From Ruegeria sp. HKCCD4315 (GTDB lineage Bacteria > Pseudomonadota > Alphaproteobacteria > Rhodobacterales > Rhodobacteraceae), in contig NZ_WVRN01000001.1 in assembly GCF_013112245.1 (NCBI RefSeq), positions 3,414,501 through 3,478,500 on the forward strand: DNA of 64,000 nt, written 5' to 3'. Shown here piece by piece: positions 35,865-45,455 of the stretch (the first letter of the stretch is position 1; every line of letters begins with the position of its first letter). The notes under the pieces are model-generated. The model was not told the origin of the DNA. It ran no database searches and worked only from the letters and a program-made list of their open reading frames with translations. A program made the translations under genes and the position numbers.

Positions 35865-38498
35865 TTGTCCACAGTCACGCCGATGATGGCGCAATATCTC
35901 GAAATCAAAGAGGCCCACGCCGATGCATTGCTGTTCTATCGCATGGGCGATTTCTACGAAATGTTCTTCGAAGATGCCGTCAATGCCGCCGAAGCGCTGG
36001 ACATCGCCCTGACCAAGCGCGGCAAACACAATGGCAACGATATTCCCATGTGCGGTGTGCCAGTGCATTCAGCCGAAGGGTATTTGCTGACCCTGATCCG
36101 CAAAGGCTTTCGCGTCGCTGTCTGCGAACAAATGGAAAGCCCTGCCGAAGCGAAGAAAAGAGGCTCTAAATCAGTCGTAAAGCGCGATGTTGTGCGTCTG
36201 GTGACGCCCGGCACGCTGACCGAGGACGCCCTGCTGGAGGCCCGCCGCCACAACTTTCTGGCCTCCTATGCCGAAGTTCGGGACGAGGCCGCTTTGGCCT
36301 GGGCCGATATCTCGACCGGTGCATTTCACGTGATGCCTTTGACCGGCGCGCGCCTTAGCCCGGAACTGGCACGGCTGGCCCCGTCCGAGTTGATCGTTGC
36401 AGACGGGGCGCAAGACAAGTTGCACGAACCTGTTCGCGATCTTGGGATTTCTCTGACGCCGGTGGGACGTGCCAGTTTTGACAGCACAGCGGCGGAAAAA
36501 CGCATATGCGGTTTGTTTCACGTCGGTGCTTTGGATGCATTCGGGAACTTCGGTCGAGCCGAAGTCTCGGCAATGGGTGCACTGATCGATTACCTTGAGA
36601 TCACGCAAAAGGGCAAATTGCCTCTACTGCAGACCCCTCTCAAGGAATCAGAAGACCGCGTTGTTCAAATTGATGCTGCAACACGCCGCAATCTGGAACT
36701 GACGCGGTCGCTCTCAGGTGGTCGCGCCGGATCGTTGTTGTCTGTGGTCGACCGCACCGTCACACCCGGTGGCGCACGGTTGCTGGAACAACGCCTGTCC
36801 AGCCCATCGCGCAATCTGGAAGTGATCCATGCGCGCCTGGATGCGGTAAGCTTCGCAGTTGAGGACAGCCTGATTGCGTCAGACCTGCGTGAAGCACTGC
36901 GCAAAACACCGGATCTGGACCGCGCCTTGTCGCGGCTGTCGCTGGACCGAGGCGGTCCGCGCGATCTGGCTGCCATTCGAAACGGGTTGGCGCAGGCGGC
37001 TAAAATTGCAGAATTGTGCGAAACCCAAGATTTGCCAGTACTGTTATCGACCGCCGTCCAAAACCTGACCGGGTTTGATGACCTTCTCGGCCTGCTCGAC
37101 GAGGCACTTGTCGCCGAACCACCCTTGCTGGCGCGCGATGGTGGTTTCATCGCCCCTGGCTTTGATACTGAACTGGATGAGGCGCGCACCCTTCGGGACG
37201 AAGGTCGCTCGGTCATTGCCGGATATCAGCAAAAATACGCGGAACACACTGGTATCGCCTCGCTGAAGATCAAGCACAACAATGTGCTGGGGTATTTCAT
37301 CGAAACCACGGCGACCCACGCCGAGAAGATGCTGAACCCGCCGTTCAGCAAAACCTATATCCACCGTCAGACGACCGCCAATCAGGTACGATTTACGACC
37401 GTCGAACTGTCAGAGATCGAAACCCGCATCCTGAACGCTGGCAATCTGGCGCTTGAGATTGAAAAGCGGCTCTATCAAAAGCTTTCTGATCAGATTTTGA
37501 CCTTGGCAGCCCGTCTCAACCAAGCCGCTCGAGGGTTGGCCGAGCTGGATTTGACAACGGCACTGTCCGATCTGGCGCGTGGGGAAAACTGGTGTCGCCC
37601 ACATGTGGACACATCACGCGCGTTCAGCGTGCACGGCGGCCGCCATCCGGTTGTGGAGCACGCCTTGCGTCAGCAAAGTGGCGATGCCTTTGTCGCCAAC
37701 GACTGCGATCTTAGCGCTGAACAGGGTGCCGCCATCTGGTTGCTGACCGGCCCCAATATGGCCGGTAAATCGACTTTCCTGCGCCAGAACGCCCTGATCG
37801 CGCTTCTGGCTCAGATGGGAAGCTATGTACCCGCCGAACACGCCCGTATCGGCGTCGTAAGTCAATTGTTCAGCCGCGTTGGTGCATCGGATGATCTGGC
37901 TCGGGGTCGTTCGACCTTCATGGTCGAAATGGTCGAAACTGCCGCGATTCTGAACCAGGCCGATGAACGCGCGCTGGTTATTCTGGACGAAATCGGACGT
38001 GGCACCGCCACCTATGACGGCCTCTCAATCGCGTGGGCCACACTGGAACATCTGCACGCCTCCAACAAATGCCGCGCTCTGTTTGCCACGCACTATCATG
38101 AGCTCACAGCTCTGGCCGGTAAGCTGGAAGGCGTGGATAACGCAACCGTTGCTGTCAAAGAATGGGAAGGCGAGGTGATCTTCCTGCACGAGGTTCACAA
38201 GGGCGCTGCAGACCGGTCCTATGGTGTGCAAGTCGCCCAACTTGCCGGCCTGCCAGCCTCGGTTGTCGAACGCGCCCGTGTCGTTCTGGATCAACTCGAG
38301 AAAACCGAACGCGAAGGTGGAAAGCAAAAAGCTCTGATCGATGATCTGCCGCTGTTTTCAGCCGCGCCGCCACCCCCGCCACCTGCCCCTAGGGCCTCGC
38401 CTGTCACGGATATGTTGGATGATATCTTACCGGACGAGCTCACTCCTCGTGAAGCACTCGATCTGATCTACAAGCTGAAAGAGGCGGCCAGATCCTGA
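35865..38498 (+). CDS. mutS: DNA mismatch repair protein MutS
   Basis: About 877 residues. MutS binds mismatches and starts repair with MutL. The mismatch-contacting FYEMFFEDA (Phe-x-Glu) lies near the N-terminus, and the ATPase has Walker A GPNMAGKST, the RGRSTFMVEM motif and Walker B LVILDEIGRGTATYDG. I start at TTG 35865 (reading STVTPMMAQYLEIK), preceded by AAAGGGGG seven bases upstream; no ATG lies nearby in frame before Met-Met at residues 6-7. A proline-rich linker (PPPPPPAP) precedes the C-terminal dimerisation tail. Confidence 0.93.
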   Translation: MSTVTPMMAQYLEIKEAHADALLFYRMGDFYEMFFEDAVNAAEALDIALTKRGKHNGNDIPMCGVPVHSAEGYLLTLIRKGFRVAVCEQMESPAEAKKRGSKSVVKRDVVRLVTPGTLTEDALLEARRHNFLASYAEVRDEAALAWADISTGAFHVMPLTGARLSPELARLAPSELIVADGAQDKLHEPVRDLGISLTPVGRASFDSTAAEKRICGLFHVGALDAFGNFGRAEVSAMGALIDYLEITQKGKLPLLQTPLKESEDRVVQIDAATRRNLELTRSLSGGRAGSLLSVVDRTVTPGGARLLEQRLSSPSRNLEVIHARLDAVSFAVEDSLIASDLREALRKTPDLDRALSRLSLDRGGPRDLAAIRNGLAQAAKIAELCETQDLPVLLSTAVQNLTGFDDLLGLLDEALVAEPPLLARDGGFIAPGFDTELDEARTLRDEGRSVIAGYQQKYAEHTGIASLKIKHNNVLGYFIETTATHAEKMLNPPFSKTYIHRQTTANQVRFTTVELSEIETRILNAGNLALEIEKRLYQKLSDQILTLAARLNQAARGLAELDLTTALSDLARGENWCRPHVDTSRAFSVHGGRHPVVEHALRQQSGDAFVANDCDLSAEQGAAIWLLTGPNMAGKSTFLRQNALIALLAQMGSYVPAEHARIGVVSQLFSRVGASDDLARGRSTFMVEMVETAAILNQADERALVILDEIGRGTATYDGLSIAWATLEHLHASNKCRALFATHYHELTALAGKLEGVDNATVAVKEWEGEVIFLHEVHKGAADRSYGVQVAQLAGLPASVVERARVVLDQLEKTEREGGKQKALIDDLPLFSAAPPPPPPAPRASPVTDMLDDILPDELTPREALDLIYKLKEAARS

Positions 38499-38516
38499 CC
38501 GCCCCTTCATCTTTTC
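38483..38516 (+). terminator. Intrinsic terminator candidate after mutS
   Basis: GGCGG-C-CAG (38483-38491) pairs with CTG-A-CCGCC (38495-38503) around a three-base loop with one mismatch, then CCTTCATCTTTT. The hairpin includes the mutS stop codon. Confidence 0.45.
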
Positions 38517-38545
38517 CAAAATACTCTCGCCGAAGGCTTCGCCTC
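38511..38545 (-). repeat. Short 3'-intergenic element downstream of grpE, possible terminator
   Basis: On the minus strand the sequence reads GGCGAAGCCTTCGGC (a small imperfect hairpin) followed by GAGAGTATTTTGGAAAA. I recall very similar hairpin-plus-AGTATTTTTGGAAAA elements following many genes in roseobacter genomes; here it stands 12 bases after the grpE stop. Only one copy is visible in this window, so the repeat nature is from memory. Confidence 0.35.
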
Positions 38546-38556
38546 GCAGGGGCCAA

Positions 38557-39120
38557 TCAGCTTGCAGGCGTCGACGACACGCCAACCTGCGCCGGACGCA
38601 GCAGGCGGTCATGCAACATGAACCCTTCGGCAGACACCTGAATGATGTCCCCCGCCCTGGTGCCGGGCACCGGCGCTTCGAACATCGCCTCATGCACGTT
38701 TGGATCGAACCGGTCTCCGACCTCAGGCGTGATCACTTCAATCCCGTGCTTCTGGAACACGTCCTTCAGCGCACGCATGGTCAGTTCGACACCTTCCAGC
38801 AACCCAGCGGCCACTTCTTTCTGCTCATCCGTCGCAGCTTCAAGCGCACGCTTCATGTTGTCATAAACCGGCAGCATGTCTCGGGCCAGCTTCGACCCGC
38901 CATACTGTTCCGCATCCCGGCGCGCCTTGTCGCCGCGCTTACGCGCATTCTCAGCATCCGCCAGCGCGCGCATGAACTTGTCTTTATAGTCATCCCGCTC
39001 GGCGCGCAGCTCATCGAGCTCCAGCGCTTCCTCGCTGATCTCTGCAAACTCTTCGGCCAGCTCTTCCGCTTCCGCAGCCATGATGTCGTCCAGAAAATCT
39101 TCGTTCTTGGGCTCTGCCAT
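38557..39120 (-). CDS. grpE: GrpE nucleotide exchange factor
   Basis: A 187-residue cochaperone that releases ADP from DnaK. The N-terminal third is a long acidic coiled coil (AEAEELAEEFAEISEEALELDELRAERDDYKDKFMRALADAEN), followed by the conserved VYDNMKRALEA, GVELTMRALKDVFQKHGIEVI and the beta-wing DPNVHEAMF motif. It is 10 bases downstream of hrcA in the usual hrcA-grpE arrangement; dnaK itself is not in this window. Confidence 0.93.
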   Translation of the reverse strand: MAEPKNEDFLDDIMAAEAEELAEEFAEISEEALELDELRAERDDYKDKFMRALADAENARKRGDKARRDAEQYGGSKLARDMLPVYDNMKRALEAATDEQKEVAAGLLEGVELTMRALKDVFQKHGIEVITPEVGDRFDPNVHEAMFEAPVPGTRAGDIIQVSAEGFMLHDRLLRPAQVGVSSTPAS

Positions 39121-39130
39121 CTCTTACCCT

Positions 39131-40195
39131 CTAGCTCCGGTCGGATATCAACTTACCGACCAGTTGCGCCGTATAATCCACGATCGGCACGATCCGTCCA
39201 TAATTCAGACGCGTGGGCCCGATGACCCCGACCGCACCGATTATCTTACGATCAGCGTTCATATATGGAGACACCACCAAAGAGGAACCCGAAAGTGAGA
39301 AAAGTTTGTTCTCAGACCCAATAAAAATGCGCACACCTTCGCCATCCTCGGTCAATTCAAGGAATTCCGCGATGTCACGTTTGCGTTCCAGATCGTCAAA
39401 CAGGGTCCGAATCCGGTCAAGCTCCTCGGCCTGACCCGGTTCGTTCAACAGATTCGCCCGCCCACGCACGATCAATCGGGCCGAGTCGCCGCCGTCTCCG
39501 TCCCAGGCAGCCATTCCGCTTTCCACCATCTCACGCGCCAGAATGTCTATTTCCTGCTTGCGTGCATCGATCTGCGTCTGCATCTGCCGACGCACTTCGC
39601 CAAGGGTCCGCCCCTCGATCAGCGCATTGAGGAAATTCGCCGCCTCGCGCATTGAACTGGGGGTTTGCCCCGCTGGCGGGGTGAACAGACGGTTTTCCAC
39701 ATGACCATCCGAGAAAACCAGAACCACCAAAGCCCGGTCATGACCCAGAGAAACGAACTCGATATGTTTGATTTCCGATTCATGCTTGGGCGTCAAAACC
39801 AGCGAGGCGCCTTGTGTCACGTGTGACAAAGCAGAGCCCACTCGGTCGAGCATCCCACCCACATCGCCCGTGTTAGAGCCTAATGTCTGTTCCAGTTTCT
39901 GCCGATCATCGGCACCCAGATCGCCAACTTCAAGCAACCCGTCCACAAACATCCGCAAGCCCTGCTGCGTTGGAATTCGACCTGCACTGACATGTGGGCT
40001 GTCCAGAAGGCCCAAAAATTCCAGATCCTGCATCACATTGCGAACGGTCGCGGCGCTGACTTTTTCGGACAAGGTACGCGTCAAGGTGCGGCTGCCAACC
40101 GGCTCACCGCTTTCTAGATAACTCTCGACAATCAACCGAAACACTTCGCGCGACCGGTCGTTCATCTCATCCAGAATCTTGCTCGCTTCGCTCAT
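39131..40195 (-). CDS. hrcA: Heat-inducible transcription repressor HrcA
   Basis: A 354-residue repressor that binds CIRCE operators and controls groESL in alphaproteobacteria. It has the N-terminal winged helix (REVFRLIVESYLESGEPVGSRTLT, then VSAATVRNVMQDLEFLGLL), a middle GAF-like part and the C-terminal RIFIGSEN...VVSPYMN...GAVGVIGPTRLNYGRIVPIVDY motif. I see no CIRCE inverted repeat in its own upstream region, so it is probably not autoregulated through CIRCE. It is divergent from rph. Confidence 0.93.
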   Translation of the reverse strand: MSEASKILDEMNDRSREVFRLIVESYLESGEPVGSRTLTRTLSEKVSAATVRNVMQDLEFLGLLDSPHVSAGRIPTQQGLRMFVDGLLEVGDLGADDRQKLEQTLGSNTGDVGGMLDRVGSALSHVTQGASLVLTPKHESEIKHIEFVSLGHDRALVVLVFSDGHVENRLFTPPAGQTPSSMREAANFLNALIEGRTLGEVRRQMQTQIDARKQEIDILAREMVESGMAAWDGDGGDSARLIVRGRANLLNEPGQAEELDRIRTLFDDLERKRDIAEFLELTEDGEGVRIFIGSENKLFSLSGSSLVVSPYMNADRKIIGAVGVIGPTRLNYGRIVPIVDYTAQLVGKLISDRS

Positions 40196-40218
40196 GCGTC
40201 GTCCCCTGCTCGTTCGTC

Positions 40219-40246
40219 ATTAAATAGCAGGCAAATGAAAGGTCAA
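40219..40246 (-). promoter_or_regulatory. Candidate promoter for hrcA-grpE
   Basis: On the minus strand TTGACC (40241-40246) and TTTAAT (40219-40224) are separated by 16 bases and lie about 25 bases before the hrcA start, matching a housekeeping sigma-70 promoter. The GCTATTTAA stretch could also serve a heat-shock sigma factor. Confidence 0.45.
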
Positions 40247-40307
40247 TCGGGGTTGCATCGTAACGCTGCGGGGCGTTATCCCCAACCCAGCAAACAAAGG
40301 AATTCCG

Positions 40308-41021
40308 ATGCGACCCTCTGGAAGAGATTTAAGCGAAATGCGCACCGTTTCAATCGAAACGGGGTTCACCAAACATGCCGAAGGTTCCTGCCTGATCAAA
40401 ATGGGCGACACTCATGTGCTTTGCACCGCAACGATCGAAGATCGCGTGCCGCCCTTTATAAAAGGCTCGGGCCTGGGTTGGGTCACGGCAGAATACGGTA
40501 TGCTGCCCCGCGCCACCAACACCCGAATGCGGCGCGAAGCTGCCAGCGGCAAGCAAGGTGGTCGCACCGTGGAAATCCAGCGCCTGATCGGCCGCGCCCT
40601 ACGCGCTGGTGTGGATCGGGTCGCGTTGGGTGAGCGTCAGATCACTGTGGACTGCGACGTGATCCAAGCCGATGGCGGCACCCGATGCGCGTCGATCACC
40701 GGCGGCTGGGTGGCCCTGCGTCTGGCCGTGAACAAGCTGATGAAAGCGGGCGACGTCATCTCTGATCCCCTGGTGGATCCAGTTGCGGCTGTGTCCTGCG
40801 GTATTTATGCTGGTCAGCCAGTTCTGGATCTGGATTACCCGGAAGACAGCGAAGCGGGTGTTGATGGCAACTTCATCATGACCGGATCCGGCAAGCTGAT
40901 CGAAGTGCAGATGAGCGCCGAAGGCTCGGTCTTTAGCCGCGCGCAAATGGATCAGCTGATGGATCTCGCCGAAAAAGGCGTCGGCGAATTGGCTGCCGCG
41001 CAAAAGGCCGCAACCGCATGA
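40308..41021 (+). CDS. rph: Ribonuclease PH
   Basis: A 237-residue phosphorolytic 3'-5' exonuclease that trims tRNA precursors. Family markers are [69 protein letters not shown] and the phosphate-site [17 protein letters not shown]. Length is standard. It overlaps rdgB by four bases (ATGA), the usual rph-rdgB pair of proteobacteria. Confidence 0.95.
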   Translation: MRPSGRDLSEMRTVSIETGFTKHAEGSCLIKMGDTHVLCTATIEDRVPPFIKGSGLGWVTAEYGMLPRATNTRMRREAASGKQGGRTVEIQRLIGRALRAGVDRVALGERQITVDCDVIQADGGTRCASITGGWVALRLAVNKLMKAGDVISDPLVDPVAAVSCGIYAGQPVLDLDYPEDSEAGVDGNFIMTGSGKLIEVQMSAEGSVFSRAQMDQLMDLAEKGVGELAAAQKAATA

Positions 41022-41632
41022 CCCGTAAGTTCGATGGGGACAGGCTGCTGGTTGCCACCCACAACAAAGGCAAGCTTGAGGAGATGGCGCATCTCCTCGA
41101 ACCTTTTGGCGTCACTGTCGTCGGCGCGGGCGAGATGAACCTGCCCGAGCCGGAAGAGACCGAAGACACATTTGTCGGCAACGCGCGGATCAAAGCCCAT
41201 GCCGCCGCCAAAGCCACCGGCCTGCCTGCCCTGTCGGACGATTCCGGGATCACCATCGACGCGCTGGACGGCGCGCCGGGGGTTTACACTGCTGATTGGG
41301 CGGAAACGGCAAATGGTCGCGATTTCCTATTGGCCATGACCCGCGCACATAATGAGCTGGAGGCTAAAAACGCCCCTCACCCACGCACTGCGCAATTTCG
41401 TTGTACATTGGTTCTGGCCTGGCCCGACGGACATGATGAAGTTTTCGAAGGCATCGCCCCGGGCCACCTGGTCTGGCCGATCCGCGGCAAGGATGGATTC
41501 GGCTATGACCCGATGTTTGTTCCGGACGGGCACGACATTACCTTTGCCGAAATGGATCGCTGGGAAAAGAACAAGATCAGCCACCGCGGCCGCGCGGTTG
41601 AGAAGTTCGTGAAAGGCTGCTTTGGCGGATGA
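41018..41632 (+). CDS. rdgB: RdgB/HAM1 non-canonical purine NTP pyrophosphatase
   Basis: A 204-residue house-cleaning enzyme that hydrolyses dITP and XTP. It shows [14 protein letters not shown] near the N-terminus, [25 protein letters not shown] in the active site and [15 protein letters not shown] near the C-terminus. It lies between rph and hemW; its last 11 bases overlap the hemW start, so the three genes should be cotranslated. Confidence 0.94.
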   Translation: MTRKFDGDRLLVATHNKGKLEEMAHLLEPFGVTVVGAGEMNLPEPEETEDTFVGNARIKAHAAAKATGLPALSDDSGITIDALDGAPGVYTADWAETANGRDFLLAMTRAHNELEAKNAPHPRTAQFRCTLVLAWPDGHDEVFEGIAPGHLVWPIRGKDGFGYDPMFVPDGHDITFAEMDRWEKNKISHRGRAVEKFVKGCFGG

Positions 41633-42776
41633 TTGGCGCAACGGGGGCTTTGGCCTTTATATCCATTGGCCTTTTTGCGAGGCCAAATGCCCCTATTGTG
41701 ACTTCAACAGCCATGTTTCAAAGAAAATAGACCAGAAACAATGGCTTACTGCTTATCTGAGCGAGCTGCGCCGCGCTGCCTCTGAAACGCCGGGTCGGGT
41801 ACTGAACACGATTTTCTTTGGGGGTGGCACCCCGTCTCTGATGGACCCGGAAACCGTTTCTGACGTGATTGATGAGGCGCGCGCGCTCTGGCACCCGTCC
41901 AATGACATGGAAATCACGCTCGAGGCCAATCCCGGATCGGTCGAAGCTGGTCGGTTCGCGGCTTATCGAGATGCAGGCGTAAATCGAATCTCGATGGGCG
42001 TTCAGGCCCTGAATGACGAAGATTTGCGTCGGCTGGGCCGGATCCACACAGTCACCGAGGCCCGAGCGGCATTTGACATTGCACGTGCCTGCTTTGATCG
42101 TGTGAGTTTTGACCTGATCTATGCCAGACAGCACCAAACACCCGAAGCTTGGCGCACGGAGCTGAACGAGGCCCTGTCAATGGCCGTGGACCACCTGTCG
42201 CTGTACCAATTGACGATCGAGGACGGAACGGCTTTTGGTGATCGCTATGCCGTTGGAAAACTGCGTGGCTTGCCCGAGGATGACAGCGCCGCCGACATGT
42301 ATCTGATCACGCAGGACATTTGCGAAGCCCACGGTTTGCCCGCCTATGAAGTATCCAATCATGCGCGCGCAGGCGCGGAATCCCAACACAACCTGACCTA
42401 TTGGCGTTACGGAGACTATGTCGGCATCGGACCAGGTGCTCATGGACGGGTCACCTTGAACGCCCAAAGATACGCAACCGAAACATACCTGAATCCGCAA
42501 CGTTGGCTTGATGCTGCCGAGCGCAGCAACGGGGAAAAAGATAGAACGTTACTGTCCTACGAAGATCAGGCAAACGAGTACCTTATGATGGGTATGAGAA
42601 TTTCAGAGGGGCTAAATATAGACAGATGGGAAACCCTATCCGGTCGAAAACTTCCAAAGAACACTATTGATCATCTCTCGGAAATTAAAATGATTGAACA
42701 TAGTAACGACAGGCTTCGGGCGACTGCGGACGGCCGGGCCGTTCTGAATGCCGTCATCCGGGAACTATTGAGCTAG
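41622..42776 (+). CDS. hemW: HemW, radical SAM heme chaperone
   Basis: A 384-residue radical SAM protein. The 4Fe-4S motif is C19-x3-C23-x2-C26 (FCEAKCPYC), followed by FFGGGTPSLM. The HNLTYW motif, which binds heme and separates HemW from true coproporphyrinogen dehydrogenase HemN, is present. It inserts heme into acceptor proteins. Translation starts at TTG 41622 inside rdgB, with AAAGG about seven bases upstream; the nearby ATG at 41629 is in another frame. Confidence 0.9.
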   Translation: MADDWRNGGFGLYIHWPFCEAKCPYCDFNSHVSKKIDQKQWLTAYLSELRRAASETPGRVLNTIFFGGGTPSLMDPETVSDVIDEARALWHPSNDMEITLEANPGSVEAGRFAAYRDAGVNRISMGVQALNDEDLRRLGRIHTVTEARAAFDIARACFDRVSFDLIYARQHQTPEAWRTELNEALSMAVDHLSLYQLTIEDGTAFGDRYAVGKLRGLPEDDSAADMYLITQDICEAHGLPAYEVSNHARAGAESQHNLTYWRYGDYVGIGPGAHGRVTLNAQRYATETYLNPQRWLDAAERSNGEKDRTLLSYEDQANEYLMMGMRISEGLNIDRWETLSGRKLPKNTIDHLSEIKMIEHSNDRLRATADGRAVLNAVIRELLS

Positions 42777-42778
42777 CC

Positions 42779-43132
42779 ATGCACTACCTGTGGGCAGGAC
42801 TGGGATTATTATGCGTTGCTCTGGCGATGGTTGGGGTTGTTCTTCCCCTTCTGCCAACCGTGCCATTCCTGCTATTGGCAGCGTTCTTCTTTGCCAGATC
42901 ATCTTCGCGTCTTCACACTTGGCTGCTGACTCACCAACTGTTCGGACCGTTGATACAAGATTGGCAAAGCTCTGGTGCTATACGGCCTGCGGCAAAAAAG
43001 GCGGCAACTGTTTCCGTCGCCGCCGTTTTTGGTCTCTCAATTTGGATGTCCGCCCCAGTTTTCGTTTTGGCCATTCAAGCCGTTGTCCTGGGCGGTGTAT
43101 TGGTCTTTATCTGGACGCGGCCTAACGGCTGA
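42779..43132 (+). CDS. YbaN-type DUF454 inner-membrane protein
   Basis: A 117-residue protein with an N-terminal hydrophobic pair of helices (LWAGLGLLCVALAMVGVVLPLLPTVPFLLLAAFFFARSS), the SSRLHTWLLTHQLFGPLIQDW motif characteristic of DUF454 and a second hydrophobic pair. Its function is not established. It begins two bases after hemW and its 3' end overlaps parB on the other strand by 11 bases. Confidence 0.85.
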   Translation: MHYLWAGLGLLCVALAMVGVVLPLLPTVPFLLLAAFFFARSSSRLHTWLLTHQLFGPLIQDWQSSGAIRPAAKKAATVSVAAVFGLSIWMSAPVFVLAIQAVVLGGVLVFIWTRPNG

Positions 43133-44018
43133 GCTTGGCGCACAAATCGTCAAGCTGGTCCAGGTTCTCATACGTCAGAACAACCTGGCCCGTTTCTGTT
43201 CCAGCCTTGTGATTGATCGAGACCTTCATCGCCAGAATTGCAGACAGGTCTTTTTCCAACGCCCGCGTATCGGCATCCTTGCCCGCATCAAGATTTCTGG
43301 ACCGAGGCGCAGGGCGTTCGGCGTCACCTTGTTGTTGTTTTTTGACCAAAGCTTCGGTTGCACGCACCGAAAGCCCCTCTTTGACGATCTGCTTCGCCAA
43401 TTCCGAAGGGTTTTCGGCTGTAATCAGAGCTCGCGCATGTCCAGCAGATATTTTTCCTTCAATAACAAGGGTTTGAACATCCATTGGCAAGGACAAAAGA
43501 CGCAGAAGATTTGCAATATGGCTACGGCTCTTACCCAAAGCTTCAGCCAGCTTTTCCTGCGTGTGGCCAAAACGATCCATTAGCTGCTTGTAGCCAGCGG
43601 CCTCTTCCACGGCGTTCAGGTCAGCGCGCTGGATGTTTTCGATAATCGCAACTTCCAGAACTTCGGTGTCGTCAAAATCGCGCACAATAACCGGAATATC
43701 ATGCAGCTGCGCCATTTGCGCCGCCCGCCAACGACGTTCCCCTGCAACGATTTCGTATTCATCAGCTCCGGTCGACCGGACAATCAAAGGCTGGATAATG
43801 CCCTTTTCCTTGACCGAGGCAGCCAGCTCGTCCAGCTGCTCGGGCAGGAACGTGCGGCGCGGCTGATTGGGGTTCGCTTTCAGCTTTTCGATTGGAACTT
43901 TCAGATCAGGCCGGCGCGCTTCGGTTGGCACCCGCCCTTCTGCTTCGGGGTTCACATCCGCCATAAGGGCTGACAGGCCGCGCCCCAAACCTCGGGTTTT
44001 TGCTTTCTTGGCGCTCAT
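43122..44018 (-). CDS. parB: ParB chromosome partitioning protein
   Basis: A 298-residue CTP-dependent DNA clamp that loads at parS. The N-terminal KAKTRGLGRGLSALMAD peptide stimulates ParA. The GERRWRAAQ nucleotide-binding box and IENIQRADLNAVEEA follow, then the helix-turn-helix (TQEKLAEALGKSRSHIANLLRLL) and the GHARALI motif. The C-terminus is the dimerisation domain. Two perfect parS sites lie 1.4 and 3.3 kb upstream, at 45405-45420 and 47313-47328. It is 20 bases downstream of parA. Confidence 0.95.
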   Translation of the reverse strand: MSAKKAKTRGLGRGLSALMADVNPEAEGRVPTEARRPDLKVPIEKLKANPNQPRRTFLPEQLDELAASVKEKGIIQPLIVRSTGADEYEIVAGERRWRAAQMAQLHDIPVIVRDFDDTEVLEVAIIENIQRADLNAVEEAAGYKQLMDRFGHTQEKLAEALGKSRSHIANLLRLLSLPMDVQTLVIEGKISAGHARALITAENPSELAKQIVKEGLSVRATEALVKKQQQGDAERPAPRSRNLDAGKDADTRALEKDLSAILAMKVSINHKAGTETGQVVLTYENLDQLDDLCAKLSR

Positions 44019-44038
44019 GTCGCCCTCCTCACTTCCGC

Positions 44039-44842
44039 CTACGCAGCGGTTTTATTGTTCTTGTGCATGATCTCGCGGGCCAGATGCCGATAAGCCATCG
44101 CGCCAAGCGAACCCGAGTCATATTGCAAGACCGGCAACGCATATGACGGAGCCTCACTGACCCGCACGTTTCTGGGTATCTTTGTCTTAAAGACCATCTC
44201 ACCCAGATTGTCACGCGCATCCTTTTCAACCTGACGGGACAAGTTGTTGCGGTTGTCATACATGGTCAACACAACACCTTCGATTCTCAGGTCAGGATTT
44301 GCGGTTTGCCGAACTTCCCTGATCGTCAGCATTAGTTGCGACAAACCTTCCAGGGCAAAGAACTCACTTTGCAGCGGAACAAGGACGGAATGTGCCGCCA
44401 CCATTGCATTGACGGTCAACAGGTTCAAAGATGGTGGGCAATCGATAAGGATGAAATCAAGGTTGAAAGCATCAACCGCAGTTTGCCGCAACGCATCGTG
44501 CAATAAATAACTGCGCTTCTCATTGGATATCAATTCAATGTCGGCAGAACTCAGATCAACGGTTGCCGGAACAACCAGAAGGTTTTCGATCTCGGTCTCT
44601 TGAACAACAGCCTCCAACGGCGCGTCGTCCAGGATGAGATCATAGGTTGTCCAATCCCGATCCTCTACACCCAATCCGGTGGACGCATTCCCTTGAGGGT
44701 CAAGATCAACCACCAGAACCCGACAACCGGATTCCGCCAGCCCTGCTGCCAGATTGATCGCCGTCGTTGTCTTCCCCACTCCGCCCTTCTGATTGGCGAC
44801 CGCAATAATCCGAGGTCCTGAAGGTCGGGACAGATCAACCAC
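44039..44842 (-). CDS. parA: ParA chromosome partitioning ATPase
   Basis: A 267-residue ATPase whose deviant Walker A is KGGVGKTTTA, with VDLDPQGNASTG and IDCPPSLNLLT as switch and Walker B motifs. It moves ParB-parS complexes apart after replication. Translation starts at GTG 44842, within the end of rsmG (eight-base overlap). The rsmG-parA-parB order is conserved near bacterial origins. Confidence 0.95.
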   Translation of the reverse strand: MVDLSRPSGPRIIAVANQKGGVGKTTTAINLAAGLAESGCRVLVVDLDPQGNASTGLGVEDRDWTTYDLILDDAPLEAVVQETEIENLLVVPATVDLSSADIELISNEKRSYLLHDALRQTAVDAFNLDFILIDCPPSLNLLTVNAMVAAHSVLVPLQSEFFALEGLSQLMLTIREVRQTANPDLRIEGVVLTMYDNRNNLSRQVEKDARDNLGEMVFKTKIPRNVRVSEAPSYALPVLQYDSGSLGAMAYRHLAREIMHKNNKTAA

Positions 44843-45455
44843 GTGATACTCCTTTGATTTTAAGGATAACGGCCTGAGGTTCAGTTAAACTTGTAATCGG
44901 CTCGGCGTGGAAATTCCATTCCTCTTGCGCATCTGACAGTTCTTTTTTCCAGTTTGCGCCTTTGGGCAACAAGGCCGTGCCATTTTTACTTAAATGCCTG
45001 TCACAGAACGACAATAACACCCGCAACTCTGCCAATGCGCGCGCTGAAAGAACATCGGCACCCAATGGATCGACACTTTCGATTCGTTTGGAAATCACGC
45101 GGCATTTAATTCCACACTCCCGAGCAACACTACGTAAGAAGGCAGACTTCCGTTGATCGCTTTCAACAAATGTAAATTGCGATTTTGGTGACTGATCTGC
45201 CGCGATCAACGCACAAACCATACCCGGAAACCCGCCCCCACTGCCTAAATCCACCCAGCTTACGAACTGTTCCGCGCAGCCGAAAACTTGTACGGAGTCA
45301 AAAATGTGGCGCTCCCAAATGTGTTCAAGACTGTTGCGAGACACAAGATTGATCTTGGGATTCCAACGCTTCACCAGTTCAACGTAGGCCTCCAGGCGCT
45401 CGAATGTTTCACGTGAAACATTCAACCGTTCAAATGCAGAATAGTCGGGCGTCAT
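44835..45455 (-). CDS. rsmG: 16S rRNA 7-methylguanosine methyltransferase RsmG
   Basis: A 206-residue SAM enzyme modifying G527 of 16S rRNA. The signs are [24 protein letters not shown] and the SAM loop [13 protein letters not shown]. Codons 12-17 (N-V-S-R-E-T) spell a perfect parS palindrome, so this coding start doubles as a centromere element. It overlaps mnmG by four bases. Confidence 0.94.
   Translation of the reverse strand: MTPDYSAFERLNVSRETFERLEAYVELVKRWNPKINLVSRNSLEHIWERHIFDSVQVFGCAEQFVSWVDLGSGGGFPGMVCALIAADQSPKSQFTFVESDQRKSAFLRSVARECGIKCRVISKRIESVDPLGADVLSARALAELRVLLSFCDRHLSKNGTALLPKGANWKKELSDAQEEWNFHAEPITSLTEPQAVILKIKGVSRG
45405..45420. promoter_or_regulatory. parS centromere site 1
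   Basis: A perfect 16-bp palindrome TGTTTCACGTGAAACA, identical to the widely conserved chromosomal parS consensus. It lies inside rsmG codons 12-17, 0.6 kb upstream of parA. Confidence 0.93.

Noticed and set aside
40247..40307. Possible CIRCE operator between hrcA and rph
   Set aside because: A GGGTTG/CAACCC inverted pair is present, but it does not match TTAGCACTC-N9-GAGTGCTAA.
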